From contig PXSC01000101.1 in assembly GCA_003023535.1 (NCBI GenBank), forward strand, positions 1 through 5,321: DNA of 5,321 bases, given 5' to 3'. The stretch comes from Halobacteriales archaeon QS_9_70_65 (GTDB taxonomy: Archaea > Halobacteriota > Halobacteria > Halobacteriales > Haloarculaceae). The position numbers and the translations under genes were made by a program. Position 1 is the first letter of the stretch. Every line of letters begins with the position of its first letter. The notes beneath the pieces were generated by a model. The model was not told where the DNA came from and searched no databases. It saw only the letters and a list, made by a program, of their open reading frames with translations. Of the stretch, positions 1 through 5,321 are shown one piece after another.

Positions 1-4
1 GGGC

Positions 5-183
5 CGAGGGACCTTCGGTCCCTCGCGGTCGTCGGGCGACGCCCGACTGCCTGAGGGATCTCCGATCCCTCTCTGTCGTCGGCGCACAGCACCGACTGCC
101 CGAGGGAGCCTACGGCTCCCTCGCTGCTTGCGTCACCGGGAGAGCGTCGCTCTCCCGAGTTCGCGGCGCACGGCGCCGCGAAC
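5..183. repeat. Array of seven consecutive trinucleotide-loop hairpins
   Basis: Seven inverted repeats follow one another with almost no spare sequence. By position, with arm length and loop: 5-25 (9 bp, TTC), 31-47 (7 bp, GAC), 53-71 (8 bp, TCC), 78-96 (8 positions with one C/A mismatch, ACA), 101-123 (10 bp, TAC), 137-157 (9 bp, GTC), 159-183 (11 bp, ACG). Spacers are 5, 4-6, 13 or 1 bases. Hairpins 1, 3 and 5 share a GAGGGA arm and alternate with 2 and 4, which share GTCGG, giving a composite unit of about 47-49 bp repeated two and a half times. Arm bases that differ between copies change together on both sides, so pairing is kept although sequence is not. No reading frame here looks like a protein. 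It could be a structured RNA, a dispersed haloarchaeal palindromic repeat, or a transcript-end or nucleoid element. The geometry is seen directly; the role is unknown. Confidence 0.85.
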
Positions 184-380
184 GCCGGGGGTCGTCGAGA
201 GCGCCTCGCCCGTTCAGTCCGCCAGGAGTCAGTTGACCGGCCGGCAGAAACTGGCTTGTCAATCGGTTCTTATCTGAACACCGCCGTCCGTTCCGTTCCA
301 TCGCCGCCGGTCGTCGGCTCCGACGGCGGGCTGCACGACGAGCAATCCATTTCCGTCCGCCGGCCGTCGGTCCGTCCGAC
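184..380. other. Gene-free leader before the glycosyltransferase pair
   Basis: No plausible coding frame is visible on either strand; the long open minus-strand frame that crosses it is the antisense of the glycosyltransferase gene. The composition becomes less GC-rich around 225-300, as expected for a promoter. Short inverted words occur here (CAGTT at 230-234 with AACTG at 249-253, and TTGAC at 233-237 with GTCAA at 258-262). They could form an operator-like site just before the candidate TATA box, but five-base arms are too short to be persuasive. Confidence 0.5.
267..275 (+). promoter_or_regulatory. Candidate TATA-like element for the glycosyltransferase operon
   Basis: TTCTTATCT is the most AT-rich stretch upstream of the GTG start at 381 and is preceded by a moderately AT-rich tract. 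An archaeal TATA box here would place transcription start near 295-300, leaving a leader of about 80 bases. The match to haloarchaeal consensus is only fair, so this is a weak call. Confidence 0.3.
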
Positions 381-1322
381 GTGAGCGACAGGGAGCCGAC
401 GAGCGTGCTGCTGCCGACGACGGAGTGGAGCCCGGTCTGCGAGCAGCTACGGGCCGGACTCGCGGAGGGCGACGAACTGCTGGTGCTGTGCGACACCGAG
501 GCCGACCCCGTCGCGTGCCGCGACACCCCCGACGGCGTCGAGATCGTCGTCGCCGGCGAACCGGAGGGCTGTTCGGGGAAGGCCAACGCCCTGGCAGCGG
601 GAATGGAGCGGGCGGAAAACGACCGGTTCGTCTGGACCGACGACGACTTCGATCGGTCGCCCGGGTGGCTCGATCGTCTCGTCACGGGGAGCCGGCGCCA
701 CGGCCCGACGACGCTGCTGCCGGAGTTCGTCGGCGGCGGCTGGTGGCACCTCGCCAAGCCGGCGCTACTGCTGACCCTCGTCGTCCGGACGCTCCTCGTC
801 GAGCGCCGCGGGGACGGTGAGGCCTTCCCGTGGGGCGGCGGCGTCGCCTTCGGGCGCTCCGACCTCGAAAGCGGCGTCGACGCGCTCGTCGCCGACCTGC
901 GGCGCTGTCTGAGCGACGACCTCGTCCTCGACGACCACCTCCGGCGGTGCCGCCGCGACCCGGAGCTGGACGCGACGGTCGCCGTCGACGGCGACCTGAA
1001 GAGCGTCTCCGACCGGCTTCTGCGGTACTTCCGGGCCGACCACGTCCACAAGGACGGCGGCCTGACGGCGGAGTTCGCGCTGTGGTGTCTCATCGCCGCC
1101 GCCGCCGTGCTCGCGCCGCTTCCGGCCGCGGTCGCCGCGACGGCCGCCGTCGGCGTCGCGCTCTCGGCGGCCGGCCAGCTCCGGTGGCACGCCGCGCTCG
1201 CCTACCCCGCCGCTCTGCTGGTACCGCTGCTCCTCGCGGTCGGGATGGTCGTCACCGACGTCGAGTGGGCCGGCCGGCGCTACCGCGTGACCGCCGACGA
1301 CATCGAGGTGGTGGCGCGGTGA
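381..1322 (+). CDS. Membrane-anchored GT2/GT21-like glycosyltransferase (first copy)
   Basis: This 313-residue protein probably moves a sugar from a nucleotide or lipid-linked donor to a lipid or surface-glycan acceptor on the cytoplasmic face of the membrane. The GT-A fold starts at once with a beta strand (SVLLPTT, residues 8-14). Motifs in order are CDTEADP (37-43), GEPEGCSGKANA (59-70), the metal- and donor-binding TDDDF (86-90), WGGG (151-154), SDD (178-180, the likely catalytic aspartates) and RLLRY (212-216). The last is a variant of the (Q/R)xxRW motif of processive and ceramide-type enzymes. Hydrophobic helices lie at about 231-262 and 271-292; 125-140 may dip into the membrane. Unlike typical GT21 enzymes there is no N-terminal helix. 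The GTG start fits because the first strand follows directly and no better in-frame start lies upstream. It overlaps the next gene, a paralogue. Family is fairly sure; substrate is unknown. Confidence 0.85.
   Translation: MSDREPTSVLLPTTEWSPVCEQLRAGLAEGDELLVLCDTEADPVACRDTPDGVEIVVAGEPEGCSGKANALAAGMERAENDRFVWTDDDFDRSPGWLDRLVTGSRRHGPTTLLPEFVGGGWWHLAKPALLLTLVVRTLLVERRGDGEAFPWGGGVAFGRSDLESGVDALVADLRRCLSDDLVLDDHLRRCRRDPELDATVAVDGDLKSVSDRLLRYFRADHVHKDGGLTAEFALWCLIAAAAVLAPLPAAVAATAAVGVALSAAGQLRWHAALAYPAALLVPLLLAVGMVVTDVEWAGRRYRVTADDIEVVAR
1305..1310 (+). promoter_or_regulatory. Shine-Dalgarno-like site for the second glycosyltransferase
   Basis: GAGGTG lies inside the end of the first glycosyltransferase gene, eight bases before the GTG at 1319. 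Together with the GTGA start/stop overlap it supports 1319 as the start of the second gene and suggests translational coupling. It does double duty as codons of the first gene, so it could be chance. Confidence 0.5.
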
Positions 1323-2254
1323 CGCCCGCCCGTCGCTCGCGGAGCCCGCCGGTCAGCGTCGTCCTGCCGACGACCGACGGCGTCGGCGCCTGTCGGGAGG
1401 TGGCGGCGCTGCTGGCGCCCGACGACGAACTGCTGGTCGTCTGCGACACCGGCGCCGACCCCGTCGTCGACGCCGAGTTGCCGGCGGCCGCCCGCGTCGT
1501 CGTCGCCGGCGAGCCGGAGGGCTGTTCCGGGAAGGCCAACGCCGTGGCGGCGGGCCTGGAGGCGGCCGCCCACGACCGGTTCGTGCTGACCGACGACGAC
1601 TTCAGCCGGCCGCCGTCGTGGCTCGACCGGCTCCGGGCGGACTACGAGCGGCTCGGTCCCGTCTCGGAGCTGCCGCTGTTCGTCGGCCGGGACCCGCTGT
1701 CGCGGCTGCTGGAGCCGCTGTACGCCTGGGGGACGCTCGGGCTCTCCCGCAGCGACACGCCGTGGGGCGGCGCGCTCGTCTTCGACCGCGCCGACGTCGA
1801 CGGCCCGGTCGTCCGGCGGCGGCTCCGGCGGACGGTGAGCGACGACGGCCTCCTGTCGGAGCACCTCGAGGTGACCCAGCGCCCCCGGCTGCGGCGCGTC
1901 CCGGTCGGCGGCTCGCTCCGGACGTCCCTGGAGCGGCACGTTCGGTTCGTGCAGATATTCCGCCGGTTCGCGCCGTGGGGGCTGGCGAAGACCGCCACCG
2001 TTCTCGCGCTGCTGACCGCCGTCTGTCTCGCCGCCCCGGTCGTCGGCGTCGCCCTCGTGACGGCGCTGACCGCCGCGGCCTACGCGACGCTCGGCGCCGG
2101 CCGTCCGGCCGTCCTCTGGAGCGCCGCCTCGGTCGTCGCCTTCCTCCCGCTGCTCTGCTACGCGCTGGCGCGCCGGACCTTCGTCTGGGGCGGCCGTCGC
2201 TACCGCTGGCGGGGGCGGTTCGACGTGGAGGTCGAGGGCCGCGTGGATCGGTAG
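1319..2254 (+). CDS. Membrane-anchored GT2/GT21-like glycosyltransferase (second copy)
   Basis: This 311-residue paralogue of the preceding gene shares motif order and membrane layout. It has VSVVLPTT (12-19), CDTGADP (42-48), GEPEGCSGKANA (64-75), TDDDF (91-95), WGG (149-151), SDD (174-176) and RHVRF (206-210, a variant of (Q/R)xxRW). Hydrophobic stretches lie at about 222-257 and 263-283, and a basic, aromatic segment (WGGRRYRWRGR, 290-300) follows. Both copies end with a GRRYR-type segment after the last helix. The open frame reaches back to about 830, but homology begins only after 1319, where GTG overlaps the previous stop by four bases behind a GAGGTG site. Coupled expression suggests the two act together, perhaps on successive steps or as a pair with different acceptors; that is inference. 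Catalytic-type residues are kept in both copies, so neither looks dead. Confidence 0.85.
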   Translation: MTPARRSRSPPVSVVLPTTDGVGACREVAALLAPDDELLVVCDTGADPVVDAELPAAARVVVAGEPEGCSGKANAVAAGLEAAAHDRFVLTDDDFSRPPSWLDRLRADYERLGPVSELPLFVGRDPLSRLLEPLYAWGTLGLSRSDTPWGGALVFDRADVDGPVVRRRLRRTVSDDGLLSEHLEVTQRPRLRRVPVGGSLRTSLERHVRFVQIFRRFAPWGLAKTATVLALLTAVCLAAPVVGVALVTALTAAAYATLGAGRPAVLWSAASVVAFLPLLCYALARRTFVWGGRRYRWRGRFDVEVEGRVDR

Positions 2255-2290
2255 ACCGTCGAGCGGCCGCCGCGAGGCCGCCGTCTACCG
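2249..2290. terminator. Inverted repeat spanning two convergent stop codons, possible two-way terminator
   Basis: CGGTAGAC (2249-2256) is perfectly matched by GTCTACCG (2283-2290). Inside it a second pair, GCGGCC (2263-2268) and GGCCGC (2276-2281), gives a nested stem with a seven-base loop. The TAG of the + strand glycosyltransferase (2252-2254) lies in the left arm and the TAG of the minus-strand hydrolase (2285-2287) in the right arm. The structure would form in both transcripts. There is no T-run, which archaeal termination usually favours, so a role in transcript-end stability is as likely as termination. Confidence 0.5.
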
Positions 2291-2845
2291 GGCGTCCGGG
2301 GCCGCCGACCGCCGTTCGCGGGCCTCGAGCGCGACGAAGACGCCGGCGGCGAGCAGGATCAGCTCCAGTTCGGGGTGCGCCAGGGGAGTCCGGTACAGCG
2401 CCAGAAGACGCACGACTGGCGAGACGGCGTCGGTCGGGTACTCCACCGGCGGCAGAACGGGCCACAGCAGGAACGTCAGGTCGCCGTACTGGCCGGCGGC
2501 TAGCGCCCCGAGGGAGTCGCCGAGCAGGTGCGACAGGTAGCCGACCGCGAAGGCCGCCGGTGCGTGCTCGAGCGGCCGCCGCCACCCCCGGCCGGCCCCG
2601 TCGACCCGTCGCGCGAGCGCCCACACCCCGACGACGAACACGCCGGCGACGAGAACCGAGTGGCCGAGCGACCGCCCGCTGGCCAGCACGCCGTAGAACG
2701 ACAGCGGCTTGTCGAGCAGGTCCGGAAGCTGGCTGCCGACGGCCAGCGGCACCAGCGCCCAGCGGACGGGCAGCGGTCGGCGGGTCGCGGCGGCGAGGCC
2801 GACGTACGACAGGTAGGCGAACGCCGCGTGCCCGAGCGGGAACAC
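2285..2845 (-). CDS. Membrane-bound metal-dependent hydrolase (YdjM/PF04307 type)
   Basis: This 186-residue, strongly hydrophobic protein fits the family of small inner-membrane putative hydrolases named after YdjM, whose substrate is mostly unknown. Likely metal-binding residues are spread through helices as expected: H6 in PLGHAAFAYL, D42 and D45 in GSQLPDLLDKPL, H62 in SLGHS, and H106 with D110 in GYLSHLLGDSL. Hydrophobic stretches lie at about 7-20, 60-79, 97-113, 122-133 and 158-174. The frame stays open back to 3253, but upstream of 2845 its translation is Arg/Gly-rich and is the antisense-frame shadow of the kinase. The GTG giving VFPLGH places the conserved histidine at residue 6, as usual for the family. 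It lies 68 bases after the kinase gene on the same strand with no clear promoter between, so read-through is plausible. Family is fairly sure, function is not. Confidence 0.8.
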   Translation of the reverse strand: MFPLGHAAFAYLSYVGLAAATRRPLPVRWALVPLAVGSQLPDLLDKPLSFYGVLASGRSLGHSVLVAGVFVVGVWALARRVDGAGRGWRRPLEHAPAAFAVGYLSHLLGDSLGALAAGQYGDLTFLLWPVLPPVEYPTDAVSPVVRLLALYRTPLAHPELELILLAAGVFVALEARERRSAAPDAR

Positions 2846-2913
2846 GGTCGGACGTCTCGCGGAACACGGGTAAGCGTGCCGACCGCGGGCCGTCGGTCCG
2901 GCACCGGCGGCGG

Positions 2914-4513
2914 TCAGTCGTCGCCGGTCGCCCCGCGTCCGTCGGCGTCCGCGGCGGGCTCCGCCGTCACGCCCGAGACGCGGATCTCGATTCCGGCGTC
3001 TCGATCCGTCGCCTCGACCTCCCAGCCGTGGGCCTGCGCCAGCGCCCGGATGTTTGGCCCCACGAGCCCGGCCTCGGCGTGCGGGACCGCGCCGTAGTCG
3101 AACAGCGTCGACGGGTCGGCACAGTCCAGCTGCCCGCCGACGACCCGGAACCGGACCTCGTCGCCCGACAGGGTCGCCGCCAGCTCCGCCGCGTCGAGCT
3201 CCTCGGCCAGCCGTGCCGCACAGCCGACGAGCTCGCTCCACCGCTCGGAACACGCCCGAACGCGGCCGTCTCCCTCGACGGCGAGACGCACGTCGTCGAT
3301 GTCGGCCGTCCGGACGGCCTCCCGGACGGTCGGCTCGAACCGCAGCGTGGCCGGGTCGGTGACCCGCTGGCTCAGCCGCGCCATCTGCATCAGCGTCTCC
3401 GCGACCCCGATCATCCGGTCGGTGACCGCGTCGGTCCGCTCGAGGTGTTCGGCGGCGGCCTCCTCGTCGCCGGCGGCCACCGCCTCGGCCGCGAGGTCGA
3501 CGGAGCCGTCGGCGATACTGAGCGTGTTCCGCAGCTCGTGGGCCACCGCCGTCGAGAACCCCTCGAGCTGGTCGGACTGTCGCCGTGCCGCCCGGCGCTG
3601 GCGCTCGGCCTCCGTCGCGTCCGTCGCCACCAGCGCCCGCCCGGTCCGCTCGGGGCCGATCGTCACCGCCGTCTCGGTCACGAGGCAGTGTCGCGTGGTG
3701 CCACGGTCGACCGAGCAGAAGCGTGAGTCGGCGGTGTCCTCGGCCGTCGCGCCGGCGTGGGCGGCCAGCTCCGGCGCCGCCGCCGACAGGGACGATCCGG
3801 CCTCGACGCCCGGGAACAGCGTCGTCGCCGCGTCGTTGAACTCCCGGACGACGTCGTTCCCGTCGACGACGATCACGGCGTCATTGATGCTGTCGAGCAG
3901 CTGTCTGTGGCTGGTCCAGGTGACACGCTCGAACGTCCCGTCGACGACGTAGAGCGCTCCGAGCGCGAAGACGGCGACCCCGGCCGGCTCGTAGTTGTTC
4001 GCCAGCAGCCCCGGAACCGAGAAGGCTGCCATGACGTTCGGTACCACCGGAACGACGGCGAGGCCGACGAGCGCCGCCAGTGCCGTCGTGTCGATGTTCG
4101 ACCGGACGAACGTCCGGAACAACATGTAGGTTCCGACGGCCGTCAGCGAGTAGGCGACGGTGGTCGTGAGCCAGTGCAGCCCGAGCAAATCGATGCTCGC
4201 GTGTCGGAACGGCGTCGTCACCACCTCCAGCTCGAAGTACCAGCCGTGGAGCCCGTTGGTGAGCTTCAGTGTACTGACGCAGACGAACACGGCGGCGGCG
4301 ATCCGCCTGTAGAGCGGGTTGAGGTGGTAGTCGTGGCCGGTGTACGCCGAACAGAAGTAGAGCCACGCGCCGACGGTCGTCAGGCCGGCGACGAGTCCGA
4401 CCCGCCAGCCCCCGGCGGATACCGTCGTGTGGCACCCACCGGACCCGCCACAGCGCGGCGAGACAGCCGCTGGCCGCGAGGGCGAACGCGGCGACGTGAA
4501 GCGTCCTGAGCAT
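2914..4513 (-). pseudogene. Orphan PAS sensor histidine kinase with a frameshifted, shortened membrane sensor
   Basis: From N to C the reading contains a multi-helix membrane sensor, a PAS domain (about nt 3605-3915), a DHp helix with the H-box STAVAHELRNTLS (phospho-acceptor His codon 3538-3540) and a divergent ATPase domain. The natural start is ATG at 4511-4513 behind GGAAGGA. It encodes MLRTLHVAAFALAASGCLAA, a first membrane helix, then GIRRGLAG. At about 4400 the sensible reading jumps to another frame, continuing VGLVAGLTTVGAWLYFCSAY and four more helices. Haloarchaeal relatives, from memory, have roughly 35 more residues at this join, holding a second helix. The kinase frame is open to a TTG at 4602, but that leader is polar, non-homologous and lacks a helix. 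An internal deletion with frameshift is the best reading; sequencing error alone would not explain the lost helix. No response regulator is adjacent, which is common in this class. A shorter, still functional kinase is not excluded. Confidence 0.65.
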
Positions 4514-4516
4514 GTG

Positions 4517-4523
4517 TCCTTCC
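4517..4523 (-). promoter_or_regulatory. Shine-Dalgarno-like site before the kinase ATG
   Basis: Read on the minus strand, GGAAGGA ends three bases before ATG 4513. It supports this ATG, rather than the upstream TTG at 4602 in the other frame, as the ancestral start of the kinase. Spacing is short for a classical site. Confidence 0.4.
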
Positions 4524-4560
4524 GAGCGTCGAGTTCAACTGAGCCAGATGACGTGCCCTG

Positions 4561-4567
4561 ATAAATA
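4561..4567 (-). promoter_or_regulatory. TATA-like box for the histidine kinase
   Basis: TATTTAT on the minus strand lies about 50 bases before the ATG at 4513. Transcription starting 25-27 bases downstream would give a short leader of roughly 20-25 bases carrying the GGAAGGA site. It stands out in otherwise GC-rich DNA. The palindromic AT tract at 4604-4614 is an alternative or additional promoter. Confidence 0.45.
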
Positions 4568-4603
4568 GCCGTGATTCGCTTCTCGGCTCGAAGTCGGGGC
4601 AAG

Positions 4604-4614
4604 TTTTTATAAAA
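4604..4614. promoter_or_regulatory. Near-palindromic AT-rich TATA element between divergent genes
   Basis: TTTTTATAAAA reads almost the same on both strands and is the most AT-rich stretch in the window. Archaeal TATA boxes of this kind can serve either direction, with the flanking BRE deciding. On the minus strand it would feed the kinase with a leader of about 65 bases. On the + strand it would have served the now broken beta-propeller gene, and an ATG at 4614-4616 begins right at its edge but meets TGA at 4659-4661. Confidence 0.45.
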
Positions 4615-4661
4615 TGGCCCGCCGGCCCGGGGTCGGAATCCTTCGTCGTCCGGTTTCGTGA

Positions 4662-5056
4662 CCCGCGTACGGTCTCCCGCAGAACGGGCCCCGGACGCTC
4701 GAGACGGATGTCGCGGCGACCGGCGACGGCCGTCTCGGCGTCGTCGACACCGGTCTCGGCGACGAGCGGGTCGTCCGACGGCGGAACCTCCGCGCCGGCC
4801 CGCTCCTCGACGGCGGCACGCTCTATGCTACCGGGCGGCTGACCCTCCACGCGCTGGCACCGGACGACGGAAACGCCCGCCGGACGCTCGAGTACGATGA
4901 GGAAACGGACGACGACCCGCTCCGTCCGATCAGGAGCCCGCCGCCGACGACGAAGGGCTCTGCGTGCCCGGCCGCGACGGCCTCCGGGCGGTCGGCCGCG
5001 ACGGCGGCCGGGCGCGGACGGTCGGGGCGCTCAGCGACGGCGTCCGTTCGTCGTAA
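4662..5056 (+). pseudogene. Remnant of a PQQ-like (BamB-type) beta-propeller protein
   Basis: The reading from 4662 gives a segment with DGRLGVVDTG and later LYATGRLTLHALAPDDGNAR, the pattern of a PQQ-like propeller blade (LYA.G...LHALD...G). This frame has a TGA at 4659-4661 just upstream and no start. Near 4920-4934 the sensible reading moves to another frame, DEGLCVPGRDGLRAVGRDGG (codons 4949-5008), which looks like the next blade and ends at TAA 5054-5056. About 130 residues remain, against several hundred for an intact propeller, so both ends and the frame are lost. Such proteins are usually exported or membrane-tethered in haloarchaea, but no signal peptide remains here. The family call rests on pattern resemblance only; a fast-evolving small gene is less likely given the stop and frame change. 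Confidence 0.5.
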
Positions 5057-5080
5057 CCGCCGGCGGCGCAGGACCCCGGG

Positions 5081-5086
5081 CTTAAT
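5081..5086 (+). promoter_or_regulatory. TATA-like box for the epimerase gene
   Basis: CTTAAT follows a C/G-rich CCCGGG and lies about 30 bases before the ATG at 5116. That spacing puts the transcription start at or within a few bases of the start codon, the leaderless layout frequent in haloarchaea. No Shine-Dalgarno site precedes this ATG, which agrees. Confidence 0.5.
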
Positions 5087-5115
5087 GACGCCCGTCGGCG
5101 AACGTCCGCCCAGAT

Positions 5116-5321
5116 ATGCAGGGACGGCGAATACTCGTCACCGGCGGCGCCGGCTTCATCGGATCGAACCTCGCGAACGCGCTCGCGGCCGACAACGAGG
5201 TCGTGGTCGTCGACGACGGACGCCTCGGCACGCCGGCGAACCTCGAGCCGGCGGTCGACTACCGCGAGGCGAGCGTCCTCGACGACGACCTGCCGACGGA
5301 CGTCGACGTCGTCTACCACCT
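5116..5321 (+). CDS. NAD-dependent sugar epimerase/dehydratase, N-terminal part
   Basis: The 68 residues visible are the start of an extended short-chain dehydrogenase, the family of UDP-glucose 4-epimerases and dTDP-glucose dehydratases that reshape nucleotide sugars in the cytoplasm. The NAD-binding loop TGGAGFIGS (residues 9-17, GxxGxxG) is intact and the second strand ends in VVVVDD (29-34), whose acidic end (D33) favours NAD over NADP. The segment DVDVVYHL at the window edge matches the strand that in this family continues into an HxAA motif. The gene runs off the window, so the catalytic Tyr-Lys pair is not seen and the exact sugar reaction cannot be told. ATG 5116 sits correctly, two residues before the first strand. 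A role supplying sugars for surface glycans would suit the glycosyltransferases nearby, but the link is inference. Confidence 0.88.
   Translation, partial: MQGRRILVTGGAGFIGSNLANALAADNEVVVVDDGRLGTPANLEPAVDYREASVLDDDLPTDVDVVYH

Noticed and set aside
5..183. CRISPR array
   Set aside because: Units are hairpins with changing arms, with no constant repeat or unique spacers of 30-40 bp, and no cas genes are present.
5..183. tRNA or rRNA gene
   Set aside because: No cloverleaf, anticodon arm or T-loop consensus could be drawn; the stems are simple serial hairpins.
230..262. Operator formed by CAGTT/AACTG and TTGAC/GTCAA
   Set aside because: Five-base arms are expected by chance in this length; not enough to call a regulator site.
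110..1093. 327-residue open frame on the minus strand
   Set aside because: Arg/Ser-rich translation with no domain; it is antisense to the first glycosyltransferase and runs into the hairpin array. Typical of stop-poor GC-rich DNA.
830..1318. Upstream extension of the second glycosyltransferase frame
   Set aside because: The translation is Arg-rich and overlaps the real first copy in another frame; homology to the paralogue starts only after GTG 1319.
2846..3253. Longer N-terminus for the hydrolase
   Set aside because: This part is Gly/Arg-rich and lies over the kinase ATPase domain in another frame; the conserved VFPLGH start fits the family.
1618..3726. 702-residue open frame on the + strand
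   Set aside because: Low-complexity Arg/Ala/Pro translation crossing three better-supported genes; no family pattern.
4514..4602. TTG at 4602 as the true kinase start
   Set aside because: The extra leader is polar and has no membrane helix, whereas ATG 4513 in the other frame has an SD-like site and encodes the expected first helix. It would also leave the promoter inside the gene.
4658..4900. 80-residue + strand frame starting GTG 4658
   Set aside because: Arg/Pro-rich translation; the adjacent frame gives the propeller-like pattern.
4930..5319. 129-residue minus-strand frame
   Set aside because: Antisense to the epimerase start and remnant; no recognisable domain, and it crosses the epimerase promoter.

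Overview
The window is high-GC DNA from a haloarchaeon (class Halobacteria). The signs are acidic, Asp/Glu/Ala-rich proteins, strong G/C third-position bias, GTG starts, sparse Shine-Dalgarno sites, AT-rich archaeal TATA-like boxes, and family types common in halophiles. I cannot assign a genus.

Layout. Bases 5-183 hold a striking run of seven back-to-back hairpins, each with a three-base loop; no gene there is convincing. After a gene-free leader (184-380) come two tandem, translationally coupled paralogous glycosyltransferases on the + strand (381-1322 and 1319-2254). They have a cytoplasmic GT-A domain followed by C-terminal membrane helices, and resemble GT2/GT21 enzymes. They meet a convergent minus-strand gene (2285-2845), a small membrane metal-dependent hydrolase of the YdjM/PF04307 type. 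Both stop codons lie in the two arms of one inverted repeat (2249-2290).

Upstream of the hydrolase, on the same strand, is an orphan sensor histidine kinase (2914-4513) with an N-terminal multi-helix membrane sensor, a PAS domain, a DHp helix with an intact H-box and a divergent ATPase domain. Its 5' end appears broken: the start and first transmembrane helix are in one frame and the rest in another, and the stretch that should hold the second helix is missing. Across an AT-rich promoter region, facing the other way, lies a decayed fragment of a PQQ-like beta-propeller gene (4662-5056). The window ends inside an intact-looking NAD-dependent sugar epimerase/dehydratase (from 5116).

Reading the whole. 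The glycosyltransferase pair and the epimerase suggest a cell-surface glycan or glycolipid neighbourhood, but the two broken genes between them and the opposite strand of the middle block make a single pathway uncertain. The most unusual item is the covarying hairpin array in front of the glycosyltransferases. I do not see a complete novel multi-gene system.
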